A stretch of 64,000 nucleotides of DNA from Castanea sativa (GCF_040712315.1 NC_134023.1:66190757-66254756), one strand, 5' to 3'. Positions 35,206 to 47,449 are shown, numbered from the stretch's first letter. The notes: generated by a model from the sequence alone, not told the origin. Numbers and translations are program-made.

Positions 35206-37729
35206 CAATTTTTTTTTTTCATGTGATTGGAAGCATACTCAATTTTAGTGGAATCTCTTTGTACATTTTGGGTTATGTTCCCATTGCTTACTGTTACAAA
35301 CTTGTGGAAAATAATTTTTTTGGCCATTTTGTCTCACTTGAATAACTAATTCATGGCAATTTTCACAATTCCCTATCACTGTTAAGCTTTGCCTCTAGCA
35401 ATATGCATTTGAAAAAATGATCTGAACTTAAAAGGGTAGCTTGTATGGACCTTTTGTAATAACTCATCATAGATTGGCAAATTGGGATTACAATGTTGAT
35501 ATCTTGTGTTACAGGGAGCATTTGGAGTGTTGTAAGGATCATCTCTTTTATGATTACTCTTTTACAAGAAGATAATGGCAGCAAGTGTTGGAAGAGTACT
35601 TGGTTAATTTGCAGCTTGTCTTTTGAAATTCCTCTCCATTTGTTTAGATGCTAAGGCCCACTTGGTGTTCTTGTTATTGTTGAAATTGACTTTAGTGTGA
35701 TGTAAATTTTTTGTAATCTAAAAATTGCTTCAATGTTCTTGGTAGTTTTTAGCAATTGTTTTAGAGATAATTGTTGTAAACTCTTTATTCAATAGTGGAA
35801 ATTTTTTACTGGACTAGGTCCTGTGGTTTTTTCCCTTCTCATTGGAGGGTTTTCCACGTAAAAAATCAGTGTCCTAATTGTGGTTTGTTGCTGGATATTT
35901 TTGATTGTGTTGATAGTGCTTGCCAGATTTTTTTGAAATTCCTATTGAATTTGCACAAAAAGAAAAAATAAAAGAAAAAAAAATTCCTTTGTGTGTTACA
36001 GTATCAATTGGCAATTTTTCCCAATAGAAATAGTGGATTCATTCTTCAATGGAAAAAGGCTTGAGACACCTTGGATTTAAAGAAATGCAAGAGTCCATAA
36101 TGATCCTATTCACAGTGAGAATAGTCATGTAGTTTATTTAAAATGATGTTAGAGTTAGAACTAGAGCGGGTTTTAAAATGTCAATAAAGGATAGGGTGCT
36201 GTTTAGTTATTTTGGTCTCTGTCTGTTTTAGCTTAGCTTGGTAGCTTGTCTTTTTGCTGCAGGGGTTGGCTGTTTTTTCTGCAGAAGTGTAGATTTCTGT
36301 CTTTTTAACTTCATGTAATAATTTTTCTGTGTTAATAAAATTTCCTCATTCATCCAAAAGAAAAAAAAAGAAAAAAAAAAGAGGATAAGAAATGCAATAT
36401 AAATTGCCTGAGCACTAGGTTTTTCTGCAAAAACTTAAAGATGAATTTCATGAATCTCAAAAGCTGATTATGAATCAAGAGGAGTTATTTATTTATTTAA
36501 AACTAGAAAATTATAAGATAAGTTGAAATGCAGTATAGCCCTTCAAATTCTATTGCATCAATATGGCTATACATTCTCTAGCATTGATTTCAGAAGAAGC
36601 ACTTAATGCCTAATGCTCCAACTGGTTTCCAGGTTTCAAAATGAGTTCTAGTTGGCGTTTGTTCAAACATACAGGCTGATGTGCATTGAAAAGACCTGGA
36701 AACATTAGTTTTTAAAAATGTCATTATAGATTTAACTGGATTATGAATTGATTTACACCAAACATTAGGATTTGCTAGCTGCTAAGTACTTTATACTTTA
36801 TAAAAGGGAAGTAGAAGGTTATATACTAAGCTGATAAAGCATATTGTCAAACATGCAAAAATGCCTTTTAATAGCTTGATCCCTCCAGATTATTGTGTTT
36901 TACAAACCACAAAATTGGATTAATACCCTTCTTAACTAGTCCTAGAACCTCTTTATGAATAGTCGATGATGATTATATTTGATTGGTGTACCCCGCATAA
37001 GAACATAATTTTAGCTTTTCAGGAAAGTATTTTGTACTTAATTTTTATGCCAAAATGATAAATTTAGAATTAATTCCACATTCTGAAAAATTACCATACT
37101 GAACAAGTTTAGAACTAGTCGTAGCATTCATGGCTGACCACTTTTGTGGTTTCTCAAAGGATACCCCTTTAGTCAAGACCTTAGAGTTCAGTGCCATTAC
37201 TTGTTAGATTATCAAAAAGATCTGCAGCTAAAGGTCTCATTTCAAAGCCCATGTGCAGAAGTGAATGTTATCTTTTTATGTTCTTCGTGCTTTACATCCA
37301 CAACAAATTTTTGTGGTATATGATGTTTTCTTAGTGATGAAAGAGCAATAGTAATTGATGTTGTTTACAACACCGCAAATGAAAATGTATTAAATAAGCT
37401 TGATGCTACCTAAGAAACAGGTCAGTTCCATCTTACACAACTCACTCAAATGCCAAAAACACGCTGGCTGTCAAACAGTCCTATCATGGTCTCACAGACT
37501 AGTAGTGCTTATTCTGCTAAAGCTAATCATAGTCAATGAACATATTTAAACCATGTTATAGTTCTATCTTTTTGTCTGAATCATTGTGCCACATAGTTAA
37601 TGGACCTGTAATATGGTAACTTCTTGTAGTAATACTATTTTCAAAGCACTAGATGGTTCAAGTTAAACACAGACGTATCATCATTAGGTAACCCCCAAAG
37701 GTAGAGGGAGGGGGTTTAATTCATGACTT
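35206..37729. repeat. CNL distal 3' flank, unit C copy
   Basis: It matches 5560-6320 and 28610-30450 segment by segment, without the LTR, LINE and hAT-like insertions of unit A. AATAAAATTTCCTCATTCAT near 36337 repeats the possible transcript end of unit B. Positions 36590-37560 match 3800-4300 and 13600-14280. No gene is seen. Confidence 0.5.
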
Positions 37730-38190
37730 TGATGGAACAGGATTAGAGGACAGTCAAGAGCCATTGGGTTTGCAATGAATGTCATGGCAGAATTATGGGC
37801 TTCAAGGATGGTCTAATTCAAATTAGCTAACTCAGTATCCAAGCAATAGAGATAAAGCTAGATGCCAAAGTTGTACTTGAACTTAATTCCAACTCCAACC
37901 CCATAAACCCTTCAAAGCTCTTGTGCCTTATCACAGACAAGTGATCAGAAGAATCCTTTATACCAAACTTTACCATTGTTTCATGAAGGCTAATGATCCC
38001 TTAACTAATGGATCAACCATAAAGGCCCATTTGAGGTCAAAATCCTCAGTTCAGCTAAGAATCGTCATTTTAACACCAAAATCAAAAGTATTTAAGGAAC
38101 GTGGGAACTCCATTTTTGGGCAAAGGTCAAGTCACTTATCTACTCTTACCCCAAATGTGAGAAAGTCTCACATGCCAACCTTTTTCTAGT
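37730..38190 (+). pseudogene. Degraded LINE RNase H remnant (second copy)
   Basis: It parallels 11290-11750. Recognisable pieces are MAELWASRMV near 37784 and RQVIRRILYTKLYHCFMKAND from 37935, resembling the 'DCRxLIxxIPxxxxxHCFREAN' stretch of plant LINE RNase H domains, broken by stops and frameshifts. Confidence 0.5.
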
Positions 38191-38439
38191 CTCTGAATGA
38201 GTTCCCTCTTGTTTAAGAGAGGAACAACTCATGCTCTGTAATAACTACAACCAGACACCGATTAGTGTATACTTTCATTCTAAAAATATTCCACTTACCT
38301 ATTATATTCAAGCACTACTGTAGGTCACATAAAAATAAAAAACTCCTTAACTTTCTTCGCATACCATTATATTCTTATGACCATGGAGCTCCCAAGTGAT
38401 TAGGTTGCACTTCCCAATCATCTAGTATTCATAGTATTA

Positions 38440-39371
38440 GAGCAACCACATATGTGCAAAAAATTTTGCATTTTACACATCCAAAACCTATTTTTTCTAT
38501 TTTACACTATCATTTTTACAAAATACCCACGTCAGTTTGTCTATTATGCACACTTATTTAATAAAATATTCATTCTTTTACAATTTTTTATTATTCTCTC
38601 CCTCACCACCTCTCTCTCACTCAGACCCATTCTCTACAACATCAAAGCAAGAAACCAAAGGCTATGGCAAGCACTGAACCCGAGCACGAGCACAGAGAAG
38701 AAGAGGAAGCCCCAACCACCAGCGATCGTTAAGCTCCGATCAGCAAGAAACCGCCTCTCTCTCTCAGACCCATGCTCCGATGGACAAGAAACCGCCTCTC
38801 TCTCTCAGACCCATGCTCTGATTGTTAAGCTTGAGGAGATCGCCGTCACCACCGGCGAGGAGGATGAAACTTCCATTCTCGATCAGTACTCCTCTCTCTC
38901 TATCACTCTCTCTATTCCTATGGTTTTCCTTCTTTTTCATCGTGATCTGATTGAATCTAGGGATTTTTTATTTTGCAGCAAAACTAAACTTCACCAATCC
39001 GATATGGGAACCAATGGAAAGAGAGGCGTTGGTTCTGTCAAGTTTCTCAAGCACAAAGAGCACCAGAGACAAGAATGAAAGGAGGAAAAGAGAAGACCTG
39101 AGACCCGAGAGAGGCATGGCATTGGTCAGTGAGAGGAGAGAGAAAAAAAAGAGCGAAAATGAGTTTTATACCGTACATATAATATTAAAATACTTAATAA
39201 ACGAGCTATAGTATCCATATATATTTACACGGGTACTGTAGCTCGTGTATGAATTTTCATATTTTTGCCTATTTATACACCCATTGACGTGGGTGCTTTT
39301 TTGCATAAAATGTGTAAAAGTTATACTTTCTTTTATTTTAGAAGACTTTAGCTTATCTGGTGTGGTTGCTC
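38440..39371. mobile_element. PIF/Harbinger-type non-autonomous element (932 bp)
   Basis: The termini are inverted: GAGCAACCACATATG from the left and GAGCAACCACACCAG from the right. TTA is duplicated at 38437-38439 and 39372-39374. The paralogous site at about 11940 reads 'catagtattaggttgcaac' without insertion. The core (38600-39150) is relatively GC-rich and open in the + frame 38452-39078. It contains two near-identical 40-bp copies of 'aagaaaccgcctctctctct...cccatgctc' at 38743 and 38786. The encoded peptide shows no domain that I recognise, and no transposase or DNA-binding gene is present. Confidence 0.85.
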
Positions 39372-39590
39372 TTAGGTTGCACCAGTCAATACTAATGTAC
39401 CACCATATGATAGTCTCTTTCTCTCCATTTTCACACATTTCAAGAGGGACAAAACTTAATTATAGTATCTTATGTGTTCAACTTTAAATTCGCCAATTAA
39501 ATGTAATTGCATGACTATATTAATCAACACAATATAAGCAGTGTTACATCACCTAAGAACAAAATTAAAATCAATTATATGATATATAGT

Positions 39591-39794
39591 GAGAGTTTGG
39601 ATAGTGGCAGGTTACACGTTTTGCGCGTTTGCGTTTTTTTTCTTGGGTCCCATGTATTGTTCATGAGATCTGTAAGTACAAAATCTGACAAAATCAACTT
39701 TAAAATTGGATCTCGCAACACTATTCACAATTTCAAAATTTATTTTGTTATAGTGTTTTCAATTTTCAGCATTAAGCGGTATCCAAACAGACTC
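39591..39794. mobile_element. Short MITE (204 bp)
   Basis: The left end is GAGAGTTTGGATAG and the right end, inverted, is GAGTCTGTTTGGATAC. The pentamer ATAGT flanks both ends (39586-39590 and 39795-39799). The paralogous sequence at about 12142 lacks the insertion and runs straight from 'caattatatgat' to 'tgtttgttccctttg'. Superfamily not assigned. Confidence 0.65.
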
Positions 39795-39799
39795 ATAGT

Positions 39800-41202
39800 T
39801 TGTTCCCTTTGTTGTCCTTTTGTTTTGTTGGTTTTGGACTTATTTCTTTAATGTTCTTCCTTATTATGGATATTGTCTGTAATGTATTATGCACTTTTTT
39901 GATAAATTTGATCGGATTGGAACCTTTGATGATTGTTGGTTCCATTAATGAGTAATGAAGTACATTTTTTAAGGTTGAAGATTTATTTATTGCAATCATG
40001 TATTTTTTGAGAGTTGAGCAACTCTTAGTTAGAAGATTTTTTTTTTATTAGCTCTTACTACTTCCCTATGAAGTGGGATCCACTAGATTCCTCATTTTAA
40101 GTATTTATTTATAATTTAATGGTTATAACGATAATGGAGTGATTTGAACTCTAAATTTCTTAAAAACTCTAGAAAGTGTCAATTCAATTGAACTATAAAA
40201 CTCTTGGTAGACCTACTAAATTCCTCCTTAGCAAGGACACTTTGGCACCCTTTAAAAAAAATTTGTTTTTATTAACAAATTATGATTATAAAAATAAAAA
40301 CATGTTAAGATACCAATTATGATTTTTTATGTATGCACAAGATTTATAATGTACAATAAAACTTTATCAATTAAACTACTACAAGTGCATTGACTAATAA
40401 ACTTCCGCCCGTGTATGTGTGTTAAAAATACTTAGTATTCTCAAAATAAAAAACAATGGGTTAATCCCACATTGGAAAATGAGTATGAGTTAAAAAGGTT
40501 TAAAGTTTGTGCTGTGTATCCAAGAGTTGGGCCCTTTTGGATATACACCACTGTAAGTTTCTTTAAGATCTTCTCTCCTCTTCCTGTGTGTGTGTTAAAA
40601 ATACTTAGTATTCAAAAAAAAAAAAAAACTTTCGACTGAATAAAATTTAACTATTCATATAGATTTTTTTTTTTTTAATGAATAACTATCCATATAGATA
40701 GTGACATAACAATGTTCATAGTGTATTGACTAATTTAACAATGTGCATAAACAAAATTTAACCATTCTTAGAGTTTTTTTTAATGAATAACTATCCATAT
40801 AGATAGTGACATAACAATGTTCATAGTGTATTGACTAATGTAACAATGTGCCCAAGTTTAGTCGGATAGGATATGATTTAGGTTTAATGCAATGGACCCA
40901 TTAGATACAAATATGAGTCAAATTTTAAATGCGTGTCAGTATTGTATTGGGTAACCCAATTGGATAAACTTACTTAAAAGTATTCACATCAGTTCATACA
41001 AAAATTTCTGCATATGAACTCACTTTTTCTATTTTATCTATTCACTTTTCAAAACACCTAACATCATTTTCTCTATTTTACATTATATTTCATTAAAAAT
41101 TAATTTTTTTTTAAAAATTTTTTAATTGTTTTTCTTTCTTCACACACAATAACCACCATTTACTCTCTTCATTCATCTTCGAAATATGTAAAGAAAAAAC
41201 TT
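39800..41202. other. Intergenic AT-rich sequence with local tandem duplications
   Basis: No gene. A 105-bp-period direct duplication ('aatgaataactatccatatag' at 40677 and 40782) covers about 40677-40860. The phrase 'gtgtgttaaaaatacttagtatt' occurs at about 40420 and 40590. Between those lies 'aatcccacattgg' at about 40464, a common dispersed plant motif. The remainder shows nothing recognisable. Confidence 0.5.
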
Positions 41203-41478
41203 TTTTTTGATGAACAAAAGGGAGGCAGAGGTGACCATATATCGCTTACCCCTAGGGCGTGACCTAATAGGGGCACCCCCGCTAGAGAATATTAGATTGA
41301 GTCATAGCTATTGTAATCGGGCTGCCACAAACCTCACCTTAGCACCCTAAAAGAGCTAACAGATGAGGCGCAATGTATACTAAGAACCCACCTCCCAAAT
41401 GGTACCCGCCATGACTCGAACACGAGACCTCATGCATGCACGCAAGATCCTATATCACACGCGCTTCGCGCGTGGGAT
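41203..41478 (-). mobile_element. tRNA-derived SINE-like element (minus strand) with LINE-type 3' tail
   Basis: Read on the minus strand there is a B-box-like 'ggtctcgtgttcgagtcat' near the 5' end, a GC-rich body ('cggggg/tgcccctattaggtcacgccc'), and a 3' end 'ttgttcatc' followed by a poly(A) run (the T run at 41201-41208). The last bases match the 3' end of the LINE fragment at 8971-9180. No clean target duplication was found. Confidence 0.6.
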
Positions 41479-42135
41479 GAGACTTTTCTTTTTTAGTGGT
41501 CCTATTTTGTAAAAAAAAAAATTAAATTAAATTATTATATATATATATATATGATTTTTATTTTAAAAATCTAATTTATAAGTGAATAAATCAATTTAAA
41601 AATTAATAGGAGAGTGGTCCTATTTTTTAGGCAATATTTTAGTGGGAGTTGGAGTTGCATTTTTACCGGATTGTCTTTTAGTTTTGTCTCTACTTAAACA
41701 TAAGATCAGGCATCTTTGAACTAAAAATGAGTTTTTACCGTATTATCCTTTAGTTTTGTCTCTACTTAAATATATGATCAGAACATTTTTTTAACTAAAA
41801 AATAAATCCAAGCAAAGCCTTAAATGTAAAATTGATAGAATAAATATAATTTACACAATTATGCGAGACCAATATAAGTTATTTATAAGATACTGATGTG
41901 ACATGAATGGTCCAAAGATGCTAAATTTCTCTCAATAGAATCTTGAGATATTGATCCTATCACAAAAACGAAATGTGTCACCGGTCACCACCTTTCTAGC
42001 CAAACCAAAACCTATCATGCAAACAGACAAAACATAAACATAATCCACACTACCTCCAATATAACCCCCCACCCCACTTACTCACACAGAGAGTCTCACA
42101 CCATTAACCAAAAAACCATCTCTCTCTCTCCAAAC
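41479..42135. other. Upstream region of CCD1 exon 1
   Basis: Positions 41479-41900 are AT-rich and non-coding, with a near-duplicate 'taccg(g/t)att(g/a)tc(t/c)tttagttttgtctctacttaaa' at about 41664 and 41738. Positions 42040-42135 are C-rich with a CT tract (42119-42129) just before the ATG, typical of a plant 5' leader. The promoter side of the gene may therefore be intact although the rest is not. Confidence 0.45.
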
Positions 42136-42369
42136 ATGGCGGAGGAGAAGCAGAAGCTCAGCGGCGGCGGAGCAGGAGGAGGAGTTGTGGCAGTGGATCC
42201 AAAGCCCAACAATGGCCTGACATCAAAAGTCATCGACTTTGTAGAAAAACTGATTGTGAAGCTCATGTACGACTCTTCTCTGCCTCACCACTATCTCTCC
42301 GGTAACTTCGCTCCGGTTCGTGAAGAGACCCCACCCACCACTGATCTTCTCGTCAAAGGCCACCTTCCG
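42136..42369 (+). pseudogene. CCD1: CCD1 exon 1
   Basis: It encodes 78 residues starting [20 protein letters not shown], then [24 protein letters not shown] and [13 protein letters not shown], and ends KGHLP at a GT donor (gtgcgtac). This is the N-terminus of a plant carotenoid cleavage dioxygenase 1. It is undamaged. Exon 2, which should follow (a phase-0 junction to ..[13 protein letters not shown]), is not found downstream; the sequence jumps to intron 3 at about 44335. The only exon 2 in the window lies 11.4 kb upstream. The ATG was chosen for its family-like N-terminus and the CT-rich leader before it. By itself it cannot make enzyme. Confidence 0.85.
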
Positions 42370-44334
42370 GTGCGTACAATTATCCATTTTGTTTTGTTTT
42401 TTCTGTACTGTATAATTCTCTTCAAATCCTAACAGTTCGTTTATTGGGAAATTTATAGCCTGTTTAGTAATATACGTACTGTAGATAAAACTAGCCGAAA
42501 TGGTACGGTTGGACCCAAAAATAGTACCAAAAAATATAATGATACCCAGAGCAAAAATAAACTGGCTTTTTAAGCCAATGCCAAACGTGACCTTAGTGGT
42601 TTGGATTTGCCACCTCATTAATAGTTGAAATTCAAATGACATGGTGAAATTGGTGAAATGGGCCTTTGTGGTTTGGATTTTGCCACCTCATCAATAGTTG
42701 AAATTCCGATGACATGGTGAAATGGGTTGTTTATATATATATTTTTTGGATAGATACGATAGTATTTTATAACATGTGAAATGGGTGATGTGTACGGACT
42801 GTGTACATTAAGGAGTGTGCAGTAATTAGTGACGAGTGATGGAAAATGATAAAGATTACAAATTTTATTGCTTAAGGTTTACAAACTGACGTGTCAATAT
42901 GGCATCGAGTGTTAGAATTATGTTTTTGTAATTGGTGATACATCAGTTTGTAAAGACTATGTAGTTAGCATCACTCATGCTGAATAAATGGTAGCAAATG
43001 TTTGCTAAAATGTTGATGACATGGCAAATGTTAAACCACTCTTTGATTATGAATTGTTAGCTACTAGTAGTTTAGTTATAAATTGTTAGGATCTTAAGGA
43101 TTTTATAATGAAGTAAGTAATAAATGGATGGTTTAGATTTTGCTGGATTTGGACCCTTTGGAGTAAAGTATTATCATTCATTCATTTTGAAAAGAGTGGA
43201 TTGGATTGTGTCATATCGTCTCTAATTTAAACACAGATACCAAAATTATGATAGTTCACATTTTTTTTTTATTAAATGTTGATGACGTCGCAAAATCTAA
43301 TACACTCATTTTAAAATGAATGGATGTGATTTTAGAAACTCCATGGCAAAGAATTTTAATCAAGATTTTGTCACATCAACAATAATGTTAGTAAATTTTT
43401 GTTTAAATGATGATGAGGTGACAAAATTTAACTTACTTGTTTAGATGCGTGGAGGGAAGTTATGACTTGAGAGGATTATGACGCATATGTATTTATTTAT
43501 GTATGTGATTTGAGGGTCTGTTTGGTATTTTATAAAATGGAAGGTCTACTTAATCAACTAAACAAAGTGCTATATTTGAATTTTCAACATTTCCTTCTAA
43601 AATTTTTTGGGAGTTCCATTTGGAGTTTATAGCACATTTTGGGTTATTTTGCTGTATGACGTTGCAATAATCTTGATATGGCATAATTTTCTATGCGAAT
43701 ATGATCTTTGTACTGTGTTTTTTCGTACTTGAGTGAGTGATACAAATTTGATATGTGGATCCTTTATTTGAATTAAAAAAATGTTTTGGAGTTTAAAAAT
43801 GCATTAACTTTTTGCACAGCTATGAAGGAACTATTATTTAACTTATCACTCAATGATCAATTTTAGTTAGCTAGTGTTTGAGGTACATGTTGTAGACATA
43901 AGCTGATTTTCAAAGCTTGTGGGGAAAATGTTTGGTGTGAAAGCCTCATGATTAGGAGCTGTGAATGTTGTGCAACTTGTGCTTGGAGGCTATGCTTTGC
44001 AGTGCAAAGCTAAATAGTGTTCATTATTGTTTTCTGGTGATATTGCTTTAGTATAATTGGGAAAGCAGCGATATTGCTTTTAGTGAATATGTTGGTTGCA
44101 AAAATCTGGTGTTGGAATTTTTAAGTCTGAATATAAGATATGAGAAAAGTTAAGATTTTGTGCAAGGAGTGAGGACGGGAAGTTTAGACAGATGTACTAA
44201 ACAATCATATCAATTTGGTTTAGGTGTGTTCATGGTATACTGACAAGCAAGCCAGCAAAAGAGAAATATGCTAGATAAGAAGACATAGAATGGTGGAGAA
44301 GAATAAATGTGGCCAATCACGATTAATTTGTGAT
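42370..44334. other. CCD1 intron 1 remnant and junction
   Basis: Non-coding, T/A-rich intron-like sequence. It contains a tandem duplication at about 42597-42725 ('tggtttggat(t)ttgccacctcat.aatagttgaaatt', period about 70 bp). At about 44335 the sequence abruptly becomes homologous to 31671 onward (intron 3 of CCD1 copy 1), so exons 2 and 3 have been lost by a deletion or a duplication breakpoint here. The minus-strand frame 42223-42642 is antisense to exon 1 and not called. Confidence 0.55.
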
Positions 44335-44718
44335 CAAAAGAAGATATTTAGCTTGTTCTTCTTCTTTATGATCCCTTGGCAAGCTTAGGTGTCACTCTAT
44401 TAGTGAAGGGGGAAAGAAAACTTGATTGTAATTTACCCATGTTATTTGTTATTTTCAAGGTGTTTGTTAAACTATTTAGTCCTGTATTTTGGTTGGTTTT
44501 GGTGAGTCGTGTGTCTGTTTGTTCAGTAGACAGCAGTTGATAGTTATAACCATCCTTGCTAGTTTACTGCTCTTGGATATATTGAAATTGGTCGTGTTCC
44601 AATGTGTTTTGTATTCTTTCCACTTTTTCTTTAATTTTAGAGGTTCATGAATGTTAGTTTATCCAATACTAGACTGTTAAAGCAAAAAGGGATTAGGTGA
44701 TATCTTTAACTTTTTCAG

Positions 44719-46342
44719 CATGATTCATGGCTTGCGCATCAAAGATGGGAAAGAAACCTATGTCTCCCGCTATGTAAGGACATCTTGCATCAAACAAGAA
44801 GAGTATTTTGGAGGTGCTAAATTTATGAAGGTATACCAGTAAGCTGTGGGTTTCTTTTTTCTTATTTTTATTTCTGGTATGTTCATTTGCATGGTTAACG
44901 TCCGTAGGATATGCCCCCTTTTTTAGTTACATGTTTTGCCTCTGCATAATTAAAAATCTTGAATAGATAATCATCAGTCGTATATATTTGATTTGTTGGT
45001 CCTGTTGTATACATATTTTTTCCCTTTTTATATGTCGTTACAGATTGGAGATCTTAAAGGTCTGTTTGGATTATTCATGGCGAACATGCAATTACTGAGA
45101 GCAAAATTGAAAGTATTAGATGTCTCATACGGATATGGAACAGGTTAGTTAGTCTAGTATGCAAAGTTTGCTCAAAGGAAAATAAATCTGCTGAAATTGT
45201 GCACAGAATTTTTAAGAGTTCAAAAACCTTATCCCATATATATTTTTGCTTAATTTTCTGGTTGCTTGGGTTCTTCTTTGTTGGGTAATAGTGTGTGTAA
45301 ATGCAGGTACAGGGCTAGGTTTCAAAGAATGAAGTGTCCAAATGCATACTTCTTTCAAACCTTGCCTGGCAAATATACCTAACATTATGTGTTGCTCAAC
45401 TCTTTTTCATTTTTTTTTTTATTTGCTGAATATTGTGGTGCACATTTGCAATACCCAAAAAAAAAATTATTATTTTTGGTGGGTAAGATTTGAACTTAAA
45501 ACCTACCAATATTTTCCTAGCCTTTACCAGCTGAGCCAGAAGTTTGTATTACTTAGATGAATATGCTCCTTTCCTTTAGTAGACACATGTATTTGTCGAA
45601 TATCTCTGATACATGCACCGTGCCAAAGTCTGTCTTTAAACGTGTATATTGGGTATCTATGCACATTTTTTTTTGTGTTTAGATAATCCTGGTGTGAAGT
45701 GCAAGACACTAAGTATTTGCCTCCTGTGCACTGCTAATACAGCTCTGGTGTATCATCATGGGAAACTACTAGCGCTTTCTGAGGCAGATAAACCTTGTAA
45801 GCTTGTCTTCTTCTTGTGTTTTTCATTCTAAAAAATTAAAATGAAAATGGTTGGTCTTCCTCTGGATTTCCATTCATATGATGTAACTGCTCTATTCTTT
45901 CATGGTGGGCGAAAGGAAATACGGAGCAATGCCAATTTGGTTGTCATATATGTACTCCATCAAGTAATTTGATGGTATGTCCTTGCTTCTGATGTGGAAT
46001 TGAAATTCTCTTCATTACTTTATTTAGATGCTGTTAAAGTTTTGGAAGATGGAGGTCTCCAAACACTTGGTATGCTGGACTATGACAAGAGATTGTCACA
46101 TTCTTTTACTGCTCATCCTTAGGTTGACCCATTCACTGGTAAGACATCCTCGTAAAAGCTATTTATCAACCATGGTAATGGAAGAAGTCCTTTAAACTTA
46201 CAGAACCTTCCATGTAGGCGAGATGTTTACATTTGACTATTCACAAACACCACCATATATCACCTACAGAGTAATTTCCAAGGATGGTTTCATGTATGAC
46301 CCAGTTCCAATAACAATATCAGACTCCATCATGATGCATGAC
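44719..46342 (+). pseudogene. CCD1: CCD1 fragment, exons 4-8 (copy 2)
   Basis: Exon 4 is 44719-44830 (same 112-nt length as copy 1, with intact AAG at its end). Exon 5 is 45044-45143 ([18 protein letters not shown]). Exon 6 is about 45736-45796 ([20 protein letters not shown]), where no clear AG acceptor is visible. Exon 7 is 46028-46138 ([29 protein letters not shown] then TAG, where the family has Lys). Exon 8 is 46218-46342 ([24 protein letters not shown]...IMMHD). The AHP and MMHD histidines correspond to the first two of the four iron ligands. The other two are missing because the gene ends here and PPR sequence follows. The stop in exon 7 and the lost exons make it non-functional. Confidence 0.88.
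45452..45546 (-). mobile_element. SINE-like fragment in CCD1 intron 5 (second copy)
   Basis: Homolog of 32872-32962 at the same intron position, with the same reversed B-box-like and A-box-like stretches. Shared placement shows that it was inserted before the CCD1 segment was duplicated. Confidence 0.4.
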
Positions 46343-46353
46343 TAAAAGTTGCA

Positions 46354-46479
46354 ATGAGGGATACAGGGTTGAGAAAATTGCCAGGATGTAGCTTGATTGA
46401 GGTCAACGATTCTATTGTTAAGTTCTATTCCTTAGATGAGAAGCATTCTGAGAGAGAGGAAATCTATAGAGTTCTTTAA
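46354..46479 (+). pseudogene. PPR protein E-domain fragment (copy D)
   Basis: The 41-residue frame [20 protein letters not shown] followed by IVKFYSLDEKHSEREEIYRVL is the C-terminal E domain of a PLS-class pentatricopeptide repeat protein (the 'MRxxGLRKxPGCSxIEV...F...D..HP...EIY' pattern). These are organellar RNA-processing or editing factors. It follows CCD1 exon 8 after about 11 bp. The tail found in the other copy (RGLMKSLRSFEYLPDLMELE) is lost through a 216-bp deletion between two TATAGAG repeats. No PPR motifs precede it. Confidence 0.8.
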
Positions 46480-46521
46480 ATGAATTCTTTTGCTTTGAAA
46501 ATCTTGATTGGTTGATCTATG

Positions 46522-46690
46522 CTGGGTTGCACCGACACGCCATTTTTGGCATCGTGTCGGTGTCCGACACGTATCGGACACCGGAACCGGTATGATTCGC
46601 CGGACTCCGGTGTACAAGCAATGTCTCTTTTTTTTTTTTTGCTTCTCCGACACGGTCCAACGTGGCGCCTACACGTCCAACACGCCAGGG

Positions 46691-46739
<49 letters not shown>

Positions 46740-47449
46740 AGAGAGAGAGAAGAAAATCACAGATTGGCGATCGGCGCTGCCGCTGCGGTGCCCTGTCCAT
46801 CGCCGCTGCCGCTCTGCTGCCGTTGCCCTCTGTCCATCGCCAGAGCTAGATCGGGCCAATCGGCGAGCTCCATTGACATCGCCGATGTGCCCTGTCCCTT
46901 CCGATCTCTCTCTCTCTCGGTGTGGACGTCAGGTCCGATCCCTTTTCTTTAAGCTTCTTCTCTTTTTTTTTTTTTTTTTTCTTCTTCTTTTAGATATTTG
47001 GCCATTTGGTAATGGGTGAGTGGGTTACTTATAAACACTCACTTATTATAGGGACAACGTGCTTTTTTTTTCTTTTTTTTTTTAATCCCACTCACTTATT
47101 ATAGTTTTATTAATTTATTAAAGTTAAACTTAAATATTGTAGATGATTTTATTAAGATGAATACTGAAAGTATAAATTGAAAATGAATATTGTAGCTTTT
47201 GAATGTAGCCTATTTAAACTTTTGGTTTGTACTCTAAACATTTTATGTGAATTATTGTACTATTTTGAGTGTTAGTTTACTTATTTGTAAATGTATTTTA
47301 TGTCTAAAAATATTTAAAAATATACCTAAATATAAAATTTAATTAATTATTTAATTGTCGTGTCCACGTCGTGTCGTGTCCTTGTTTTTTTAAAAATTGC
47401 CGTATCGCCGTATCAGTGTTCGTGTCGTATCTGTGTCCGTGCATCATAG
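46522..47449. mobile_element. hAT-like non-autonomous element (928 bp) with 8-bp duplication
   Basis: Perfect 8-bp duplication GATCTATG at 46514-46521 and 47450-47457. The left end reads CTGGGTTGCACCGACACG and the right end, inverted, CTATGATGCACGGACACA, sharing the TGCAC-GACAC core. The paralogous segment at 57273-57280 shows the empty site GATATATG. Subterminal regions are packed with 'cgtgtc/gacacg' motifs. The interior has a 46-bp A run and a GC-rich stretch (46765-46880). The open frames that cross the A run (Lys-rich) are artefacts of composition. No transposase is present. Confidence 0.88.
46691..46736. repeat. Poly(A) tract, about 46 bp
   Basis: An uninterrupted A run followed by a (GA)n stretch inside the 928-bp hAT-like element. 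Its length is prone to sequencing and replication slippage, so exact length is uncertain. Confidence 0.85.

Noticed and set aside
40440..40600. 'aatcccacattgg' resembling the upstream element of plant U-snRNA promoters
   Set aside because: No TATA box at the right spacing and no snRNA sequence follows. The motif is common in dispersed repeats.
42223..42642. 139-codon minus-strand frame
   Set aside because: Antisense to CCD1 exon 1 and its intron; no motif recognised.
46508..47019. Overlapping open frames with Lys-rich or Phe-rich runs
   Set aside because: They arise from translating a 46-bp A run in several frames inside a hAT-like element.
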